A stretch of 64,000 bases of DNA from Ophthalmolycus amberensis. Lineage: Eukaryota; Chordata; Actinopteri; Perciformes; Zoarcidae. A program made the position numbers and the translations under genes. This document shows positions 24,993-37,390 of this stretch, piece after piece. The DNA lies in assembly GCA_024529925.1 (NCBI GenBank), contig JAFEUB010000787.1, positions 2,847,001 to 2,911,000 on the forward strand, given 5' to 3'. Each line of letters opens with the position of its first letter. Within the stretch, counting starts at the first letter, position 1. The notes below the pieces were generated by a model, which searched no databases, was not told where the DNA came from, and worked only from the letters and a program-made list of their open reading frames with translations.

Positions 24993-27900
24993 GGTGGACA
25001 GGAAGAGAATGAAAAACTGGAAAAGCTTTTCTTTTAGCTGTCAGACTAGCTGTGTTTGTGTGCGTGTGTGTTCCGGTGTCTCTATTCTGTAAGCTGGCAG
25101 GGAGGTTGAGACGACTGAGATGGGAATGTCAGCACAGGACCAGCAACCCTGCTGGTGGACACCAGTTGGGGGTCTGTCTCCTCTGGGAAGCCTAAACACA
25201 TGAAATGTGTGTGTGTGTGTGTGTGTGTGTGTTTGATAAGGCGTGTGAATGAGCATGTGTGTGTGCATTTTGACTTATGTGTGTATATATCGTAAATATG
25301 TGCGTGTCTCCGTGAATGTTAGGGGCCAGTGTCTGGGCCTTTTTCGGGGGGAAGGGAGGTTATTGGTGACAGCCTCAGCTGTGTTGAATTGTGGGAGAAA
25401 AAGAGCTGACGCGACGGGAGTTGATGTCTGACATGACCCCTCTCAGCGGGCGCACCACGGGGAGCTGGGAGCTGCCGCTGACTGAGTGTGTTTGTGTGTC
25501 TGTGTGTGTGTGTGTGTGTGTAGGTGGGAAAGTGAAAGTGAGCGATGGAGTTGGAAAGTAAGCAACAAGAAAAGTCAACAGGAATCGTGAGAGTGTAAAA
25601 ACGAACTTCTCTTTCACATTTAAAAAAAAAAGAATTCCGATTCTTCTGACACTCACAGCAGAGTGACTCTCTGTGAAACACCACCTTGATGGACGTGAAA
25701 CTGCAATTCTGGTGTGCAACCCAATCTTCTCCGGCCCTTTACCTCCTCCGCTTTCCATTTTCTCTCCCTCCATATCATATACCTCTTCTTGACCTTCTCA
25801 CTCTTTGTTGCTGTCCTTGTGCTCCCTCCTTCCCTCTCTGCCTCAGTCTCTCCTAAAGGTGCATTCAGGTCGGTAAAGTGATCTACAGGGTGCTCTGCTG
25901 CTGCTTGTTGCGCTCGCCACTTTTCCTCTCTTTCACCATTTTTTTGCACTTCCCAAGTTCCTTGTCTCATCTCTCTTTGCGTCATCCTGCTATTATTTCT
26001 TTCCTCATTTATCTTCCCCATACCCAGTCGAAGACACACGCACAGAAACACACACACACACACAGACACACACACCTGCGTCCCTTTCTATTCACTGTGG
26101 CTCCACTCCGTGTCCACCGCTTCGCCATCAGTCTCTGATAAGTGCCCACAAAGCCCCCACTGTCTAGTGTGACCCTCTATTCTTCCCTCCATCCCCTCTT
26201 TCCCTCTCTCCTTCTCTCTCCATCCTGGAGCAGCCAAGCATGAGGTAAAGAGGAGGGGACGTTTATCTTATGCGCACACCCCAAACTTGTTTTACCTTCA
26301 TCCCCCCTCTCTCTTTCTCCTCATCATACTTTTTGTTTCCACTCGATTTTCTGCTCAACTTTCTGTCGTTCGTTATTTCTGTCCTCTCTCTTTGTCTAAC
26401 TAGACCATGCCAACATGCTCTCACAATGGACGCTGCACTGCTTTTAATGTGGGACAATGGGACGGATCTTTGCACTGCATCCACGCATTCTCCTCCCTCC
26501 ACCGATCCTTCTCTTTCTCTCCAAGGCCACCTACACCTGCCTTTCTTCTCCACCCAACTCCTGGATCCTTTATTACTAAAAGCTTCATTTTCTCTTTTAG
26601 TCACATTAACATCTTAACCAGGTGAAGTCGAGTTATGGGTGTACTTTTTTGATAGTGAAGAGGGACAGGAAATGTGGGGAAAGAATAGGTGAATGACATT
26701 CTCTCTCTCTCACTCGCTCCACTTTCAAGTCTTTCCTTGTTTTCTCCCCCTCCCTTTCAGCCCCCATCCACTGCTGTCAATCAGCAAGTTAGTCAGTCAG
26801 TCAGTCTACCGACCATCACTCTGGAAGTCTGAGTAGTACTAATGGGTCTTGTTAGCCACTTAACTGCCTACCCTACTCTCTCTCCAAGTATGAATAGAAT
26901 AACCCTAATGGTGCTTGTTTGCCACTCCACTGCTCTCCCTTATCCTGCCGTGGCTTTATCTCCGTTGATCAGTGTACCTGGAGATAAGTCTCCGTATGAG
27001 TGTGCAGTATCCTCTTCCTTGAGCTTTTATCAGTCCCGATCAGTGTACCCGGAGTTCTCTGTTAGGGACCCCGCCTGGGAAGGTCATGTTTTCATTCGGT
27101 CCAACCGACTTGCTGACCGATAAGACAATTTGTCAGGCGGAAATCAGAGAGGCCCGTTCTTGGTCGTCTGGCGGAGCCAGATGGAGGAAGGAGATCGGGA
27201 GGTGGAGACGGGGAAGAAGTAACACAAGGTAGCACGTAGAGAGAAAGGTAGATGTTTCTATCACTGCCAAAAGGGAATAATGATGTCTTAAGTGTAAGTC
27301 TGTTATTCACAGTACTTATATCTTTAACCAACTTTGCATTTTATAACATTCATACAATTAAGTTAAGTTAGAATAAGCCACTTTTATGACTGACAGATAC
27401 ACTTTGGAAGGTGGTGTAACCGGCCCCAGAGGCTATAGCAAAATCAAAGTTGAGGTTAATGATAGAGGAAATATTTGAAAACACCAACAGTACAATATAC
27501 TTAAAGCATAATTCTAACAGAACCTTTGTGTCGCTTGTCCAGGTAACTTCCATGCTTGTAGTGTAAACAGCAAAATGATTTAAAGCAGCTGAGCAGTCAC
27601 GTCAAGCTGCTTGTTTTGCTCAATGTCAGTTTGACTTGGCTGTCCAACGTTTTTAGTCTTTACTGTGAAGGTTGCAGCAACCATTTTACACATCTTGTTG
27701 TAATTCAATTGCATAGTTGGATCTAGCAGTTTACAGTTTCAATCAGGGATTATTGCCCCACGTGAAACTCAATGTGCCGTTATGTAACAAAGAGTTGAAT
27801 ATGTGAACTTTCTGCGGGACAGGAGCAACGTTTCACTCTGATCAGGATCTATTCTCTGCAGAATGGTGTTTGCTGCTAGATGACAAGAGGAAAACAAATA

Positions 27901-29146
27901 TTAGAAACTACGAGGTCTGTCCTTGTAATCTTCCTGAACTAAGTGTTTATCCTTGATTGGTGCTTAGAGGTGAAAAGGCATATCTGGCATCAAAACAACA
28001 CAAATCGTTTCTCCCCGTGCTTTCTAATGCTCTTGAGGAGAAGTGAAGCCAATGTGCAAAAAAAGTGTTACTCTCCGAGTGGTTACTTCTGGACCTTCTC
28101 ATCAGTATTCACTCCCTCAGGCTTCCCACTCCGGCCCTCTCTAATCTAATCACCTCCTCTGCAGACTCACACAAAGCCTCCAATAGTCCAGCCGCGGCCC
28201 CTTAATCGACATGTTATTGCCCACAATCACATTTACAGCACAGAGGCAAATCTGCACCGATGCGATTGTGTCGGCTGCTAATCCAATAAGACCCTGCTCA
28301 CTTCTCTTTTACTCGGCATCTTTCATCTTCGAAAACAAGGTGACAGCATTTTAATTTTCATTCTCGGGTTACTCGCCATCAATTTAGCTCGCAGCGCGTG
28401 GTAGAGTTTATGGAGCGAGACACGTGTAGGTGCAGGTTGTTGTACAAGCTGGTATTTCGCTCCTGTGGGAGAATGAAGAGCAGCGTTTTTGGTTTAGATG
28501 TGATTAAAATAGGAGCTTTCTGTTATTGTTTATTCACAGAGGCAGTGTCTATTGGATCATACTGGTGAGTTTTGTTCAAGCCTGGCGGATTGGTGCTGAT
28601 CATTGATGTCGGTCAGTGGGGTCAGTGTACAATAAATGCTTTTCAGAAAACCTTCACCTTCACAAACCCAGTGAGGGATACACAACGTTTTTGAGGGACG
28701 CAATAGAAAATCAAAGTATGAAACTGATCATTTCCTTTTAAAATAAGAAAATATCCTAATACAGTGCTAACGGCACAGAGCAAACATCTGGTCACTGTAG
28801 GTGAAGGGACTTTTTAATAGGTAATCTTCTGTACTTTATATTTACATTCAGAATTGAACTTGTCTCTCGTCAAAGCCCTCAATCTCATTTGCTAAATTCA
28901 TCCAAGCTACTTCTGGCAATCAATCCTGTAAGTCAGAACGACAGAGACTAAAAACAGACAAACACACAGGCTGACTTAACCAGCCACTGAAACATAGCAG
29001 TTTGTTACACTGTGCCCCTGCCTCCAATGGTCCTACAGAAAGGACCCATAGCCAGGGGTGTCCATTGTGCTGCCTGTAGGGTTACTTGATCTCCCAGAGG
29101 TCTTGCCCCTCTCCGTCACCACTCGTCACTGTCCCACACACCCGCT

Positions 29147-29149
<3 letters not shown>

Positions 29150-29218
<69 letters not shown>
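29150..29218. repeat. (CA)n microsatellite
   Basis: About 34 uninterrupted CA units. Confidence 0.97.
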
Positions 29219-29220
<2 letters not shown>

Positions 29221-29492
29221 AATATGTTGTCTTTATAGTTGCTAAAAAGTCTTGCTCTTGAAGTGTGCAGTGACACAAATAACATGCAAAACATGTTGAG
29301 AAAGGGTTAAAAAAGATTATCCACTGAGGGTAACAGGTGGTTTCCTGTTTTAGCCTGCAAAGTGTATGTGCACACACAAACACACATACTTACTTCACTT
29401 ACTACCTGGTCAGCTAAGCGGTTAGGCAGGTGGCCAATGGACCATCTTTGGAAGGACATGGGTGGACCTCTCCACTCTCTGGGGGAAGAATG

Positions 29493-29532
<40 letters not shown>

Positions 29533-32500
29533 TGACCCAACCCCAGGTCTCCGGGTCAGAGTTCCTGACACACACTCCACACCCAACGGGGCGACAAAAT
29601 AATTAACTCTGACTATGATTGACAGACAGTTCATCACACTGACACACACACAAACAGGGGGCATTACTTTCCCATAATCAGCAGCGTAGACGAGACCGAT
29701 GACCTGTGTACTACTTTGTGTTTGCTTTGTTTAAAATGAAGAAAAGCATTTCAAAGAGTAAAATAAATGACTGTAAAATAATACCGATGCATGTCAACAT
29801 TGTCATAGTAAGATAAATATCGAAACCACAAATATTTCCTTCTTCCCATGCTCTCCTGACTTAACAGAATGATATTCACATAATTAAACAATACATGCAT
29901 TGTGTAGGCATATGACTATGAGTAATCACTTCTGTTTTGTCATTTGTGTGTTTATCTCAAAATTCTCATATAACATATTATGGAATGACTCACTAGCTCA
30001 TCATCACCCTGTTGTACAAATGTCACATGGGCCTAGTCACTTACTCATAGGTATATATTTTCATCCTCATTCTTGTGATAGTTTCTTGTCAAACTGTCAC
30101 GTTTAAATTATGGCTAAATTTTGTTTCATCCACTGAAAAGGTGAATTACAAGTTCACCAAACTCTGATTGCATATTCTGATATCTTCTAATTCTCATTCA
30201 ACATTTAATCAAACAAATTGCATTCAGATTATTGCAAGAAAATGACGTTTCAAAAAAAGAGCAAATAAAAGTGGCTTGAAAAGAAAGAAATAGGGGAGAG
30301 GACTGTAACAGCTCTGTTTCAGATAGCATGTTCACCTTTGAAGGGTGCACTTAAAAGTATGGGTGTGTGTGGGGTGGAGAGGCGGCGGTAAAAGCGGGTC
30401 TGGGTGGGTGGACAGGGGGGTAACCTGCGGATTGAAATGGTGTGCCTCCCCCTTGCCCGCCCTCCATCCCCTTGATTCTGAGAGGCCGTTTTTCTCTACG
30501 GCCACAAAGGGAGAGGGTTCGGATTGCGACGGCACATTCACCGGCCCACTTTGTTTTCAAATGGTTTTGTTTAGTTGTGACACTGTAGACACCCAACACC
30601 TTCCAAGAATCCGAACTCTTCTGTGGGGGAGTACAGAGGGCAGGTGGGTGGTGTGCAGGCGTGAGGGGTGAGGAGGGTTGAAGAGGTAGCGGAGGTATGA
30701 AGGGACCGGAGAGGAGGAAATGCTAGCGGGTTGGAATTTTTATGGGAAACTGGATTCAGCTACATCATCATCATCTCTCTCTGTCTTCCTCTCTCTGGAT
30801 GGTTTTCTGTCTCCTTACTGTGTTTTTTTTCCCCTTTGCACACCACCTCCAGTTCTGGCTCCTTCACCCCACCCTGTTCCATAGGTCTCTCTCCCCTACC
30901 CTCTCCTCCAGCGCTCCCTCGCGCCCCAAGGCATTCACGCTGTTTAATCTTTTCCACCTCTGAGTCTTTAAGTGGCTTAACACAGCAGGATTTGGACTGC
31001 TCAGCCCAGAGTATAGGCTGATGCTTGACAGCTAATACAGGACTAATGCTAGGCTTAGCCCTCCATTTTGAATGGCACTTTCTGCCAGTCTATTGATGTG
31101 CGAGATGCCCTACATGCATGAGCATGTGCATGAATGATACAAATACACACTCCAGCACACGTGTTTGCGGCAATTAATTCTAAACCCCTTCAACTCCGGG
31201 TAAAAAGGTCTTTTCACCTTCATCAAATTGATGAATTGCTTTGTTGAGTTGCTTTCAAAGGGCATCTATGAGGTTTTTCCATGTTTGAATGTTTCTTTTT
31301 GCATCTTATGCTATTATATAATTAGGGGAGAGTTATTTAGTGCAAACCCAGCCTCTAGGCCATGGGGACACCGCCTGATTGTTAGGGCTACTGCAGGAGG
31401 ATAATGTTATTCTCACAACTAAATGCAATCAGTCAAGTTATTTAAATATATAAAAGTCCTCGATTGATTTATAAAGGCTGAAAGAAATGCTCAAAGATAA
31501 TGTAGTTTCAAAATATAGCTTTGCATTCTGTTCTAATCTACTCTAACTCTTCTCTGAATTTGAAATAAACATGAACTTTGAGCTTTTTTTGAAACAGTTT
31601 CTACACTTTCAATTTGTGAAAAAAAACAACTAACTAGAAATGTAAGGGTTCTAATGATTTATATTCAATAATCAGTTCATTACTTTAATGGGAAACATCA
31701 TTCCATATGTAGCAATGCACAGGGGTAGCCTTTGTAAATGCTCCTTGACATGCTTGACAGGGCAGCAGTACCTGAGCTCACAGGGGCCATGGAGTCAATT
31801 GCTACACATACGCAGTGCTTTGAAGGGCAGGGGTGCGTGCTGTGCTGTGCTAGGGGTGGCACACAAATGCGCACGCGCACACACACACACCAATCCACAA
31901 CCATACACACCACATCCCAAAGGACGCATCGTGTAGCGGCGGGCTGCAAATCAGACCTCGCCAAACACCATCCGGCAAGGGGCATCTGAGTTCACCTGCT
32001 TTGCTATTCACTCATTGAGAGGAAAAAGTGTGTGTTGAGTGTGTGTGTTTCTATGTGTGTGGGTGAGAGAGAATGAAAAGGGAAAATAACTAAAAGATAG
32101 AGAGTGTGTGTGCGTGTGTGCGTGTGTGTCTGAGAGAAAAAGAATGGATAAAGAGACACGGAAAGAGAGTAAGGGAAAGACTATCTGCTGCATTAACCTT
32201 CCACTCCACAGTGCCAGTATAGAGTCTTTTCTGCACTCCTCTTTCAGCAGGGAGGACCCAGGGGATGGTATCGTAAGCCCCACTCCATTCTTCCCCTAGA
32301 AACTTTGATTTCCTATTAGGTTCCTCCTGATGGGGACCGATGTGGAGAGGAGGGGAGGAGAGGAAGGCAGAGAAGGACGGTCACCGACGTGGAAGGTCGA
32401 GGAGAGTAAAAAAAAAAGTGAAAAATGGCCAAAAGCAGAGGAGAAGAGTAGAAGTGGGCAGCAAAAACAGCAGCAGATGTAGTAAGTGCAGAGAGGAGGA

Positions 32501-33742
32501 AGACGGCGAGGAGTAGAGATGAATGGGCAGGGCTGGCCACACATCACATGCAACATGTCCGCTGTCCCTGTCCTAGGTGTCCCTGTCCTAGGTACCGAGG
32601 GCATTGTTTACACTCAGCCCATTTCATAGCTGGCAGACATACAGACCGAGAGGTAAAATGGCACACTGGGTAGCAGACAGGTTGGTATGCGGACAGACAT
32701 GTGCGAGACAGTATGACAGGTTTTTGTAGGGCTGCAGATAACTAGGTCAGCAGAACAACAACAGTATGCAAAACTGCGGAAAAATGGGTGTGCAGATAGA
32801 TAGGTAGGTTGGCATATTCGAACTAGCAGCCACGCAGGCACATGGGATTCTACATTGTTCTTCTCAGTCTTTTTATTGGACTTGTTGACGGTAAAGAAAA
32901 TACATACTAATACAATACTTACCATTTAATACAGAGAGGCAGACAGGCACATAGGTAAGTGGACAGAAAGGCAGAGGCTTAGTTAATCCTCATCCCATTC
33001 ACTTGAAAAAAATGATGATGAATACAGCAGTTTCTGCAAGCAATGAATTTTGAAAAATATGAATTATCTATTGATGATTATCAAAACCAAAAGAGCTATT
33101 GTAATGGTTATAATTCACTAACCAAAACACCTTCGAAGATAGGTCCTGTCGATGAGTTCTTCTTGACAGCAACATTCATCTGTGTTTTTTATGATAAATA
33201 GCTCCCATGTCATGTGTGGGAAAGAGGAATGAGACAGATATTAAAGCTGTGTAGGCGAGACAGAGATATGGAGACAGACAGACAAAAGGAAGCGAGAGAG
33301 AGGTAGTCAGAGTGAGAATGATTGATTGATGTGGTCAGTGAGGCGTCACTGATCTCCAAGGGAGACCGCCCCCCCCCCCCCAAAAAAAAAGAAATGGCTG
33401 TGGATTGGCCCCAATGGTGTGAAACAGGCAGACTGCAGCACTAATCTGGGAGTAGGAAGAAGATAAGGACGGCCAAATCAGCCAAAAACAAACAAGCGTG
33501 TTGGGATCTGGCAGGAGCGTTAATATGCCCATTAACATATATCAACAATAACGGGGCACCACCCTGGGATAAGGGATCAATAACCAAACTGTTTTAAAAT
33601 TGGTTTACTCACAATGTCAGTCAAAGTATTATTCCACATTCAGAGTGAACAGTGAAGGGTTGAACTTGCACACTGACTATTACATCCAGATATTATCACA
33701 ACACATACGCACACAATATTCACAGAAAACTGCTCTTTAAAC

Positions 33743-34044
33743 CAGTGATTCTCAATTGGTGGGTCGTGACCCAAAAGTGGGTCGCGGACCCGTTTTCAGT
33801 GGGTCGCGGGCCATTGCCTGGCAAAATTTTTTTTTAAATTGTGTGGGACAGGGACTGACTGGAACAATTTCTCTGCACAAGAGAGCTCCCTACGACTGCA
33901 GAGGACATTTTCAGCTCAGGTTCAACCTGCACCATCTTTTCACTAAATACATTTGAGAAGTTGAAAATGTTCCTCGATTTGGGTCGCGGCTTGTCATTAA
34001 GGGGTGATGGTGGGTCCCGCAGCCAGACCAGTTGAGAACCACTG
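33743..34044. mobile_element. hAT/Charlie-type MITE, 302 bp
   Basis: Terminal inverted repeats CAGTGATTCTCAATTGG (left) and CCAGTTGAGAACCACTG (right, inverse complement CAGTGGTTCTCAACTGG) are flanked by a perfect 8-bp target duplication CTTTAAAC (33735-33742 and 34045-34052). Eight-base duplications and CAG-G-TTCTCAA ends are characteristic of the hAT superfamily. There is no transposase frame, so it is a non-autonomous copy. The GGGTCG-rich left part is internally repetitive. Confidence 0.92.
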
Positions 34045-34052
34045 CTTTAAAC

Positions 34053-34187
34053 CATAACAGAGTTTATTTATTTCTATACTGATCAAAGTCCATAATATTA
34101 TAAATCATACATCTATTATACAATTACAAGACTACAAAACCTAAAAGCAACAAACAATCATGTAGTAAGGGGACTGTGTGTGCGTGG

Positions 34188-34219
<32 letters not shown>

Positions 34220-34751
34220 AGGAGGCGGAAGAGAAAGGAAAAAGAGAGGGGTGAGCAAGAAGAGAAGAAAGATGGTGGGCGTAATCTCATTACGTCACGC
34301 AATACTCCACAATGGCGGTGAGGCTGTGATTATTTAACAGGGCTATAAGACACACAATGGAGGCGGCGCTTACACGCCACGTGTGTATGAAATAGGCGCA
34401 ACGGTGTGTGTGTGTGTGTGTGTGTGTGAGTGTGTGTACGTGTGTGTTGAAAAGTTAGTTAGTTGAAAAGAAGAAGAAAAAGTAGGAGGCACTCAAGGCA
34501 AATCCTCACTGAAACAGCAAAGTACAGTAACTAACTTTCTCACACACAAGCCCAACTGGCGAACTCAGGCTCGGCAGCCGCAGCACTGGACCTTTAACTG
34601 ATAAAGTACAGATGACTTGACTTTACTCATGGTGGCGGATTTAAACACAACAAAGCTCAGCAGCGTGGAACAACACTTTCACAGCAACAAAAAGCACAAC
34701 AGTTATGTCGCACAGCACTGAACGGGACTCAGCGGTTCCAAAATACACTAA
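34053..34751. other. Unique spacer left of the LTR element
   Basis: Contains GT-rich stretches (34173-34220 and 34404-34446) and no recognisable gene. Confidence 0.6.
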
Positions 34752-35419
34752 CACAGTGTGACAAAGACCCTCTCCATTGCACACATTTGTGGACTGTTCA
34801 AGACAATAAGAGACTCACACACTGAGTTGAATGTTTATTGTAAGGTTCTGATATGGTCTCAGGAGTAATTATTGAAGGTCGGGCCTGTAGACACAAACAT
34901 ATTATTAGTTTGCTTATCTGTAACTTAAATGATTGAATATATGAATAGTGCTGTCAAATAACATGCATGTTCTTACTTACCTCTGCTGTGTTTCCTCTCC
35001 AGGGTGTTCATCCTAAAAGAGTCCCCAGGGTACAAGCCCACCATTTTATAGTTCCAGGAATGTACCATGTGGGAATTACTAGAGGAGTGGTAGGAAAGTT
35101 GAATCCTCTGTTCGGGCTAGAGATGATCTCTATGGTGAAGTTTTACCACAATAGAGATCAGATAGAGAATTGACCTTTAGAATGTTAGGCATCTATTTTA
35201 ATGTATTGTTGTAGATTAGGGGATTGTGTGGTAGAGTGAGGGGCGGAGTCGCCTATCTTGCAGTGATGTGGAGGTCCGCGTTAGTGACAGGCTAGGCTGC
35301 CATGATTACATCTAGTCTGTCGCTGCCAGGACCACATGCTGCCCGTGGTCCCTGGAAAAGTTATGCCATGTATTTGTTTGTTGTTTTGTTGGTGAAATAA
35401 ACACCTGGTTGGGTACACG

Positions 35420-37282
35420 TAGTGATGTTACGAGATGTGCCGACGCTTCGAAGTGTGTGTCGAGTAATGGAGGGGGCGTTTCCTCGAAGCGCATATCGAG
35501 GCTTGCTTCATTTCGGGGAGGAGCCAAAAATGATGACGTCCGAAGCCACGCTGCCCGGCTGTACCACGTGACTGCTTCGGGAAGTGGTTCAGATTTTGCC
35601 GGGAGGTTTGACAGCAATATAAACCCCTCAGGCTCCATTCAAAATGTGGGTTGTTGGTGGAGAGTTGCGGTCAGTTGAGAGTTTGGATCGTTTGGATAGC
35701 GTTTATATAGTTTGGAGAGTTTAGAGAGAGAGCGATAGTTTGGAGAGTGAGGAGAGAAGGATAGGTGATAAGATGGCGCCAGCTAGGAAGAGGAGGATTT
35801 CCCCTGTGTGGGAATACTTTGATTTGATAACTCCTAATAAGGTAAGCTAAATCTTACTCTATTTCAGACACATTAGGTTTGCTTATCAAGAACTGTATTT
35901 TTCAGTTTCTTATTTTATTCAAAGGTGAGGGGTTTATTGTGCTCCAAGGAGTTGGGGTACAATAACAACACCTCATCCATGCTAAGGCATTACCGTGCCT
36001 TGCATGAGAATAAGGAGGAAACTGGAGCTTCACCCAGCCATTGTAAGTCATTACAATATTACAAATGCACCATTCACAATTTTTCCCTGTTCACTTTTGT
36101 TTATTGTGCAAATAAAGACAGGTAATAGACACTGTATTTGTTCTCTTTTAACCAGCCACCAGAAAACAAGCGCTGGATGAAGCCCTCGTCTCCATGATAG
36201 TGAAGGACACACAGCCCTTCAGTATTGTGGATGATGTTGGATTCAGGGCATTTGTGTCCAAACTGGATCCCGATTTAAAGTAATAGGATTTTTCAGCCAA
36301 ACAAAAGCCACCGAAGCAATAAAACGACTGACCTCCGAGTGTGCCACCATTATACGGTCAAAACAAAGCAGAGAGGAAATTCTCAGGCTTCCACCTCATG
36401 TCACAGGAGGTAATCTATTATTTTACATTTTGAGATCAATTATTCCGATGACAACACTTAGTAACATGATCTGTGGTTTCCTCTTAGGTAGCAAACTGTG
36501 GCATCGTTTAGACACCAGCGTCATGGAGGCACGGAAGACTCAAAATGTAACGGCAGATGCCACTGTGGAGGTCCAGCGCTACCTTTCCGAGCCAAATATA
36601 AGCAGGCTGGAAAAGCCTCTGGAGTACTGGGAGAGGCAAAAATTTCTGTATGAAAATTTATATAGACTTGCTCTTGCGTTTTTGTGCACGCCAGCATCTT
36701 CTGTACCCTGTGAAAGGGTGTTTTCAAAGGCCGGAGAGGTTGTGTCAAAAAAAAGGAATCGTTTAAAACTAAAAACTGTTGAGAAACTGTTATTTCTGAA
36801 TAAAAATGAATAAAATGTCCCCTGTCCTGTACATCACTGTCCAAGTTACACAAGCATATTCAGTCCCCTCTTCCTAGTTCCACAAGCACTTTCACTGTCC
36901 TCTGCCTGCTTAAGCCCATGCCATTTTCCTAAAGTGACATAATAACATTATTACACAACCTGCCATATCATATGATCCTACCATTTTGGGAAAATTTACA
37001 CACAGAATACGTTCAAAAAATATTTTATTATGCACATATGTGATTTATGTACAGAAATTATTTGGTCATACATTTTTGTAATTCATAGTCATTCCCAACA
37101 GCCATAACAGACACAAAAATTCAATGCATCACATTATGTGGTTCAGATACAGCTGCCTGTGATTATACACTTGGCCAGTAGGTGGTATCGTGTGCACATG
37201 AAGCTTCGAGAAATGAACCCTTTCTCGAACCAATTGGCTGAAGTGGTTCGATGCCTCATGAGGCTTCATCTCGCCATCACTA
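35420..37282 (+). mobile_element. hAT-superfamily DNA transposon relic nested in the 5' LTR
   Basis: Imperfect terminal inverted repeats: TAGTGATGTTACGAGATG at the left and CATCTCGCCATCACTA at the right. A perfect 8-bp target duplication GGTACACG flanks it (35412-35419 and 37283-37290). The 1.86-kb length and the gap in the middle of the transposase show internal deletion. Because the element interrupts one LTR only, it arrived after the retrotransposon. Confidence 0.93.
35774..36813 (+). pseudogene. Internally deleted ZBED-type hAT transposase
   Basis: Visible pieces: 35774-35841 (MAPARKRRISPVWEYFDL, start of a BED finger), 35925-36042 (finger remainder, NNNTSSMLRHYRALH), 36156-36283 (KDTQPFSIVDDVGFRAF, then an in-frame TAA), and after a gap 36488-36813 (PASSVPCERVFSKAGEVVSKKRNRL, the hAT C-terminal dimerisation region). 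GT-AG borders join the first three pieces. The middle of the transposase, including most of the DDE catalytic domain, is absent. The finger reads RGLLC where the family has C-x2-C, so one zinc ligand is gone. Not functional. Confidence 0.85.
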
Positions 37283-37349
37283 GGTACACGTACTCTCTGT
37301 GTCCGTCCTCCTACTTCAAAGTCCGGCCGCTGCGGGCCAGCCCAACAAG

Positions 37350-37369
37350 TGGTGTCAGAAGTGGGATTC
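37350..37369 (+). other. Primer binding site, tRNA-Leu type
   Basis: TGGTGTCAGAAGTGGGATTC starts two bases after the 5' LTR and is the complement of the 3' end of a vertebrate tRNA-Leu(CAA) including CCA, as I recall that tRNA. It is the expected start of minus-strand DNA synthesis. Confidence 0.75.
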
Positions 37370-37390
37370 GCATTGCAGTGGGAAGTTGGA

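Larger units (their letters stand above)
19831..33742. other. Gene-poor intergenic DNA between smarcad1 and the transposon cluster
   Basis: No coding exon could be supported on either strand in this 14 kb. Open frames here come from microsatellites or low-complexity pyrimidine tracts. It holds long CA/GT repeats, a GATA/TA tract, an AAGAG tract, a diverged duplicated noncoding segment near 23.8 and 24.2 kb, polypyrimidine-rich stretches around 25.7-26.6 kb and 30.75-30.95 kb, an imperfect 15-bp doublet at 32563-32592, and some complex non-repetitive segments (see findings). Regulatory DNA for atoh1 or smarcad1 may lie here, but this is inference. Confidence 0.6.
34757..37347 (+). repeat. 5' LTR, split by a hAT insertion
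   Basis: LTR sequence covers 34757-35419 and resumes at 37291-37347. Without the insertion and its 8-bp duplication it is about 720 bp. Compared with the 3' LTR it lacks the five bases that create TATATAA (near 35290) and keeps a 20-bp segment (about 35396-35415) that the 3' LTR lost. The 68-codon open frame at 34967 is repeated in the 3' LTR and is not considered a gene. Confidence 0.92.

Noticed and set aside
25319..26625. Overlapping open frames of 110-140 codons on both strands
   Set aside because: They run through CA repeats and polypyrimidine tracts, lack splice or start context and resemble no protein family.
26838..27080. Imperfect internal repeats (CTAATGG-CTTGTT-GCCACT and GATCAGTGTACC each twice)
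   Set aside because: Short, diverged and without a clear unit boundary; could be chance or an old minisatellite.
34967..35173. 68-codon open frame, repeated at 40917-41123
   Set aside because: It lies inside the LTRs; the two copies exist because the LTRs are repeated. No domain or coding constraint is evident.
37349..37390. Gag frame beginning at a GTG just after the LTR
   Set aside because: It overlaps the primer binding site; the first ATG at 37391 is the realistic start.
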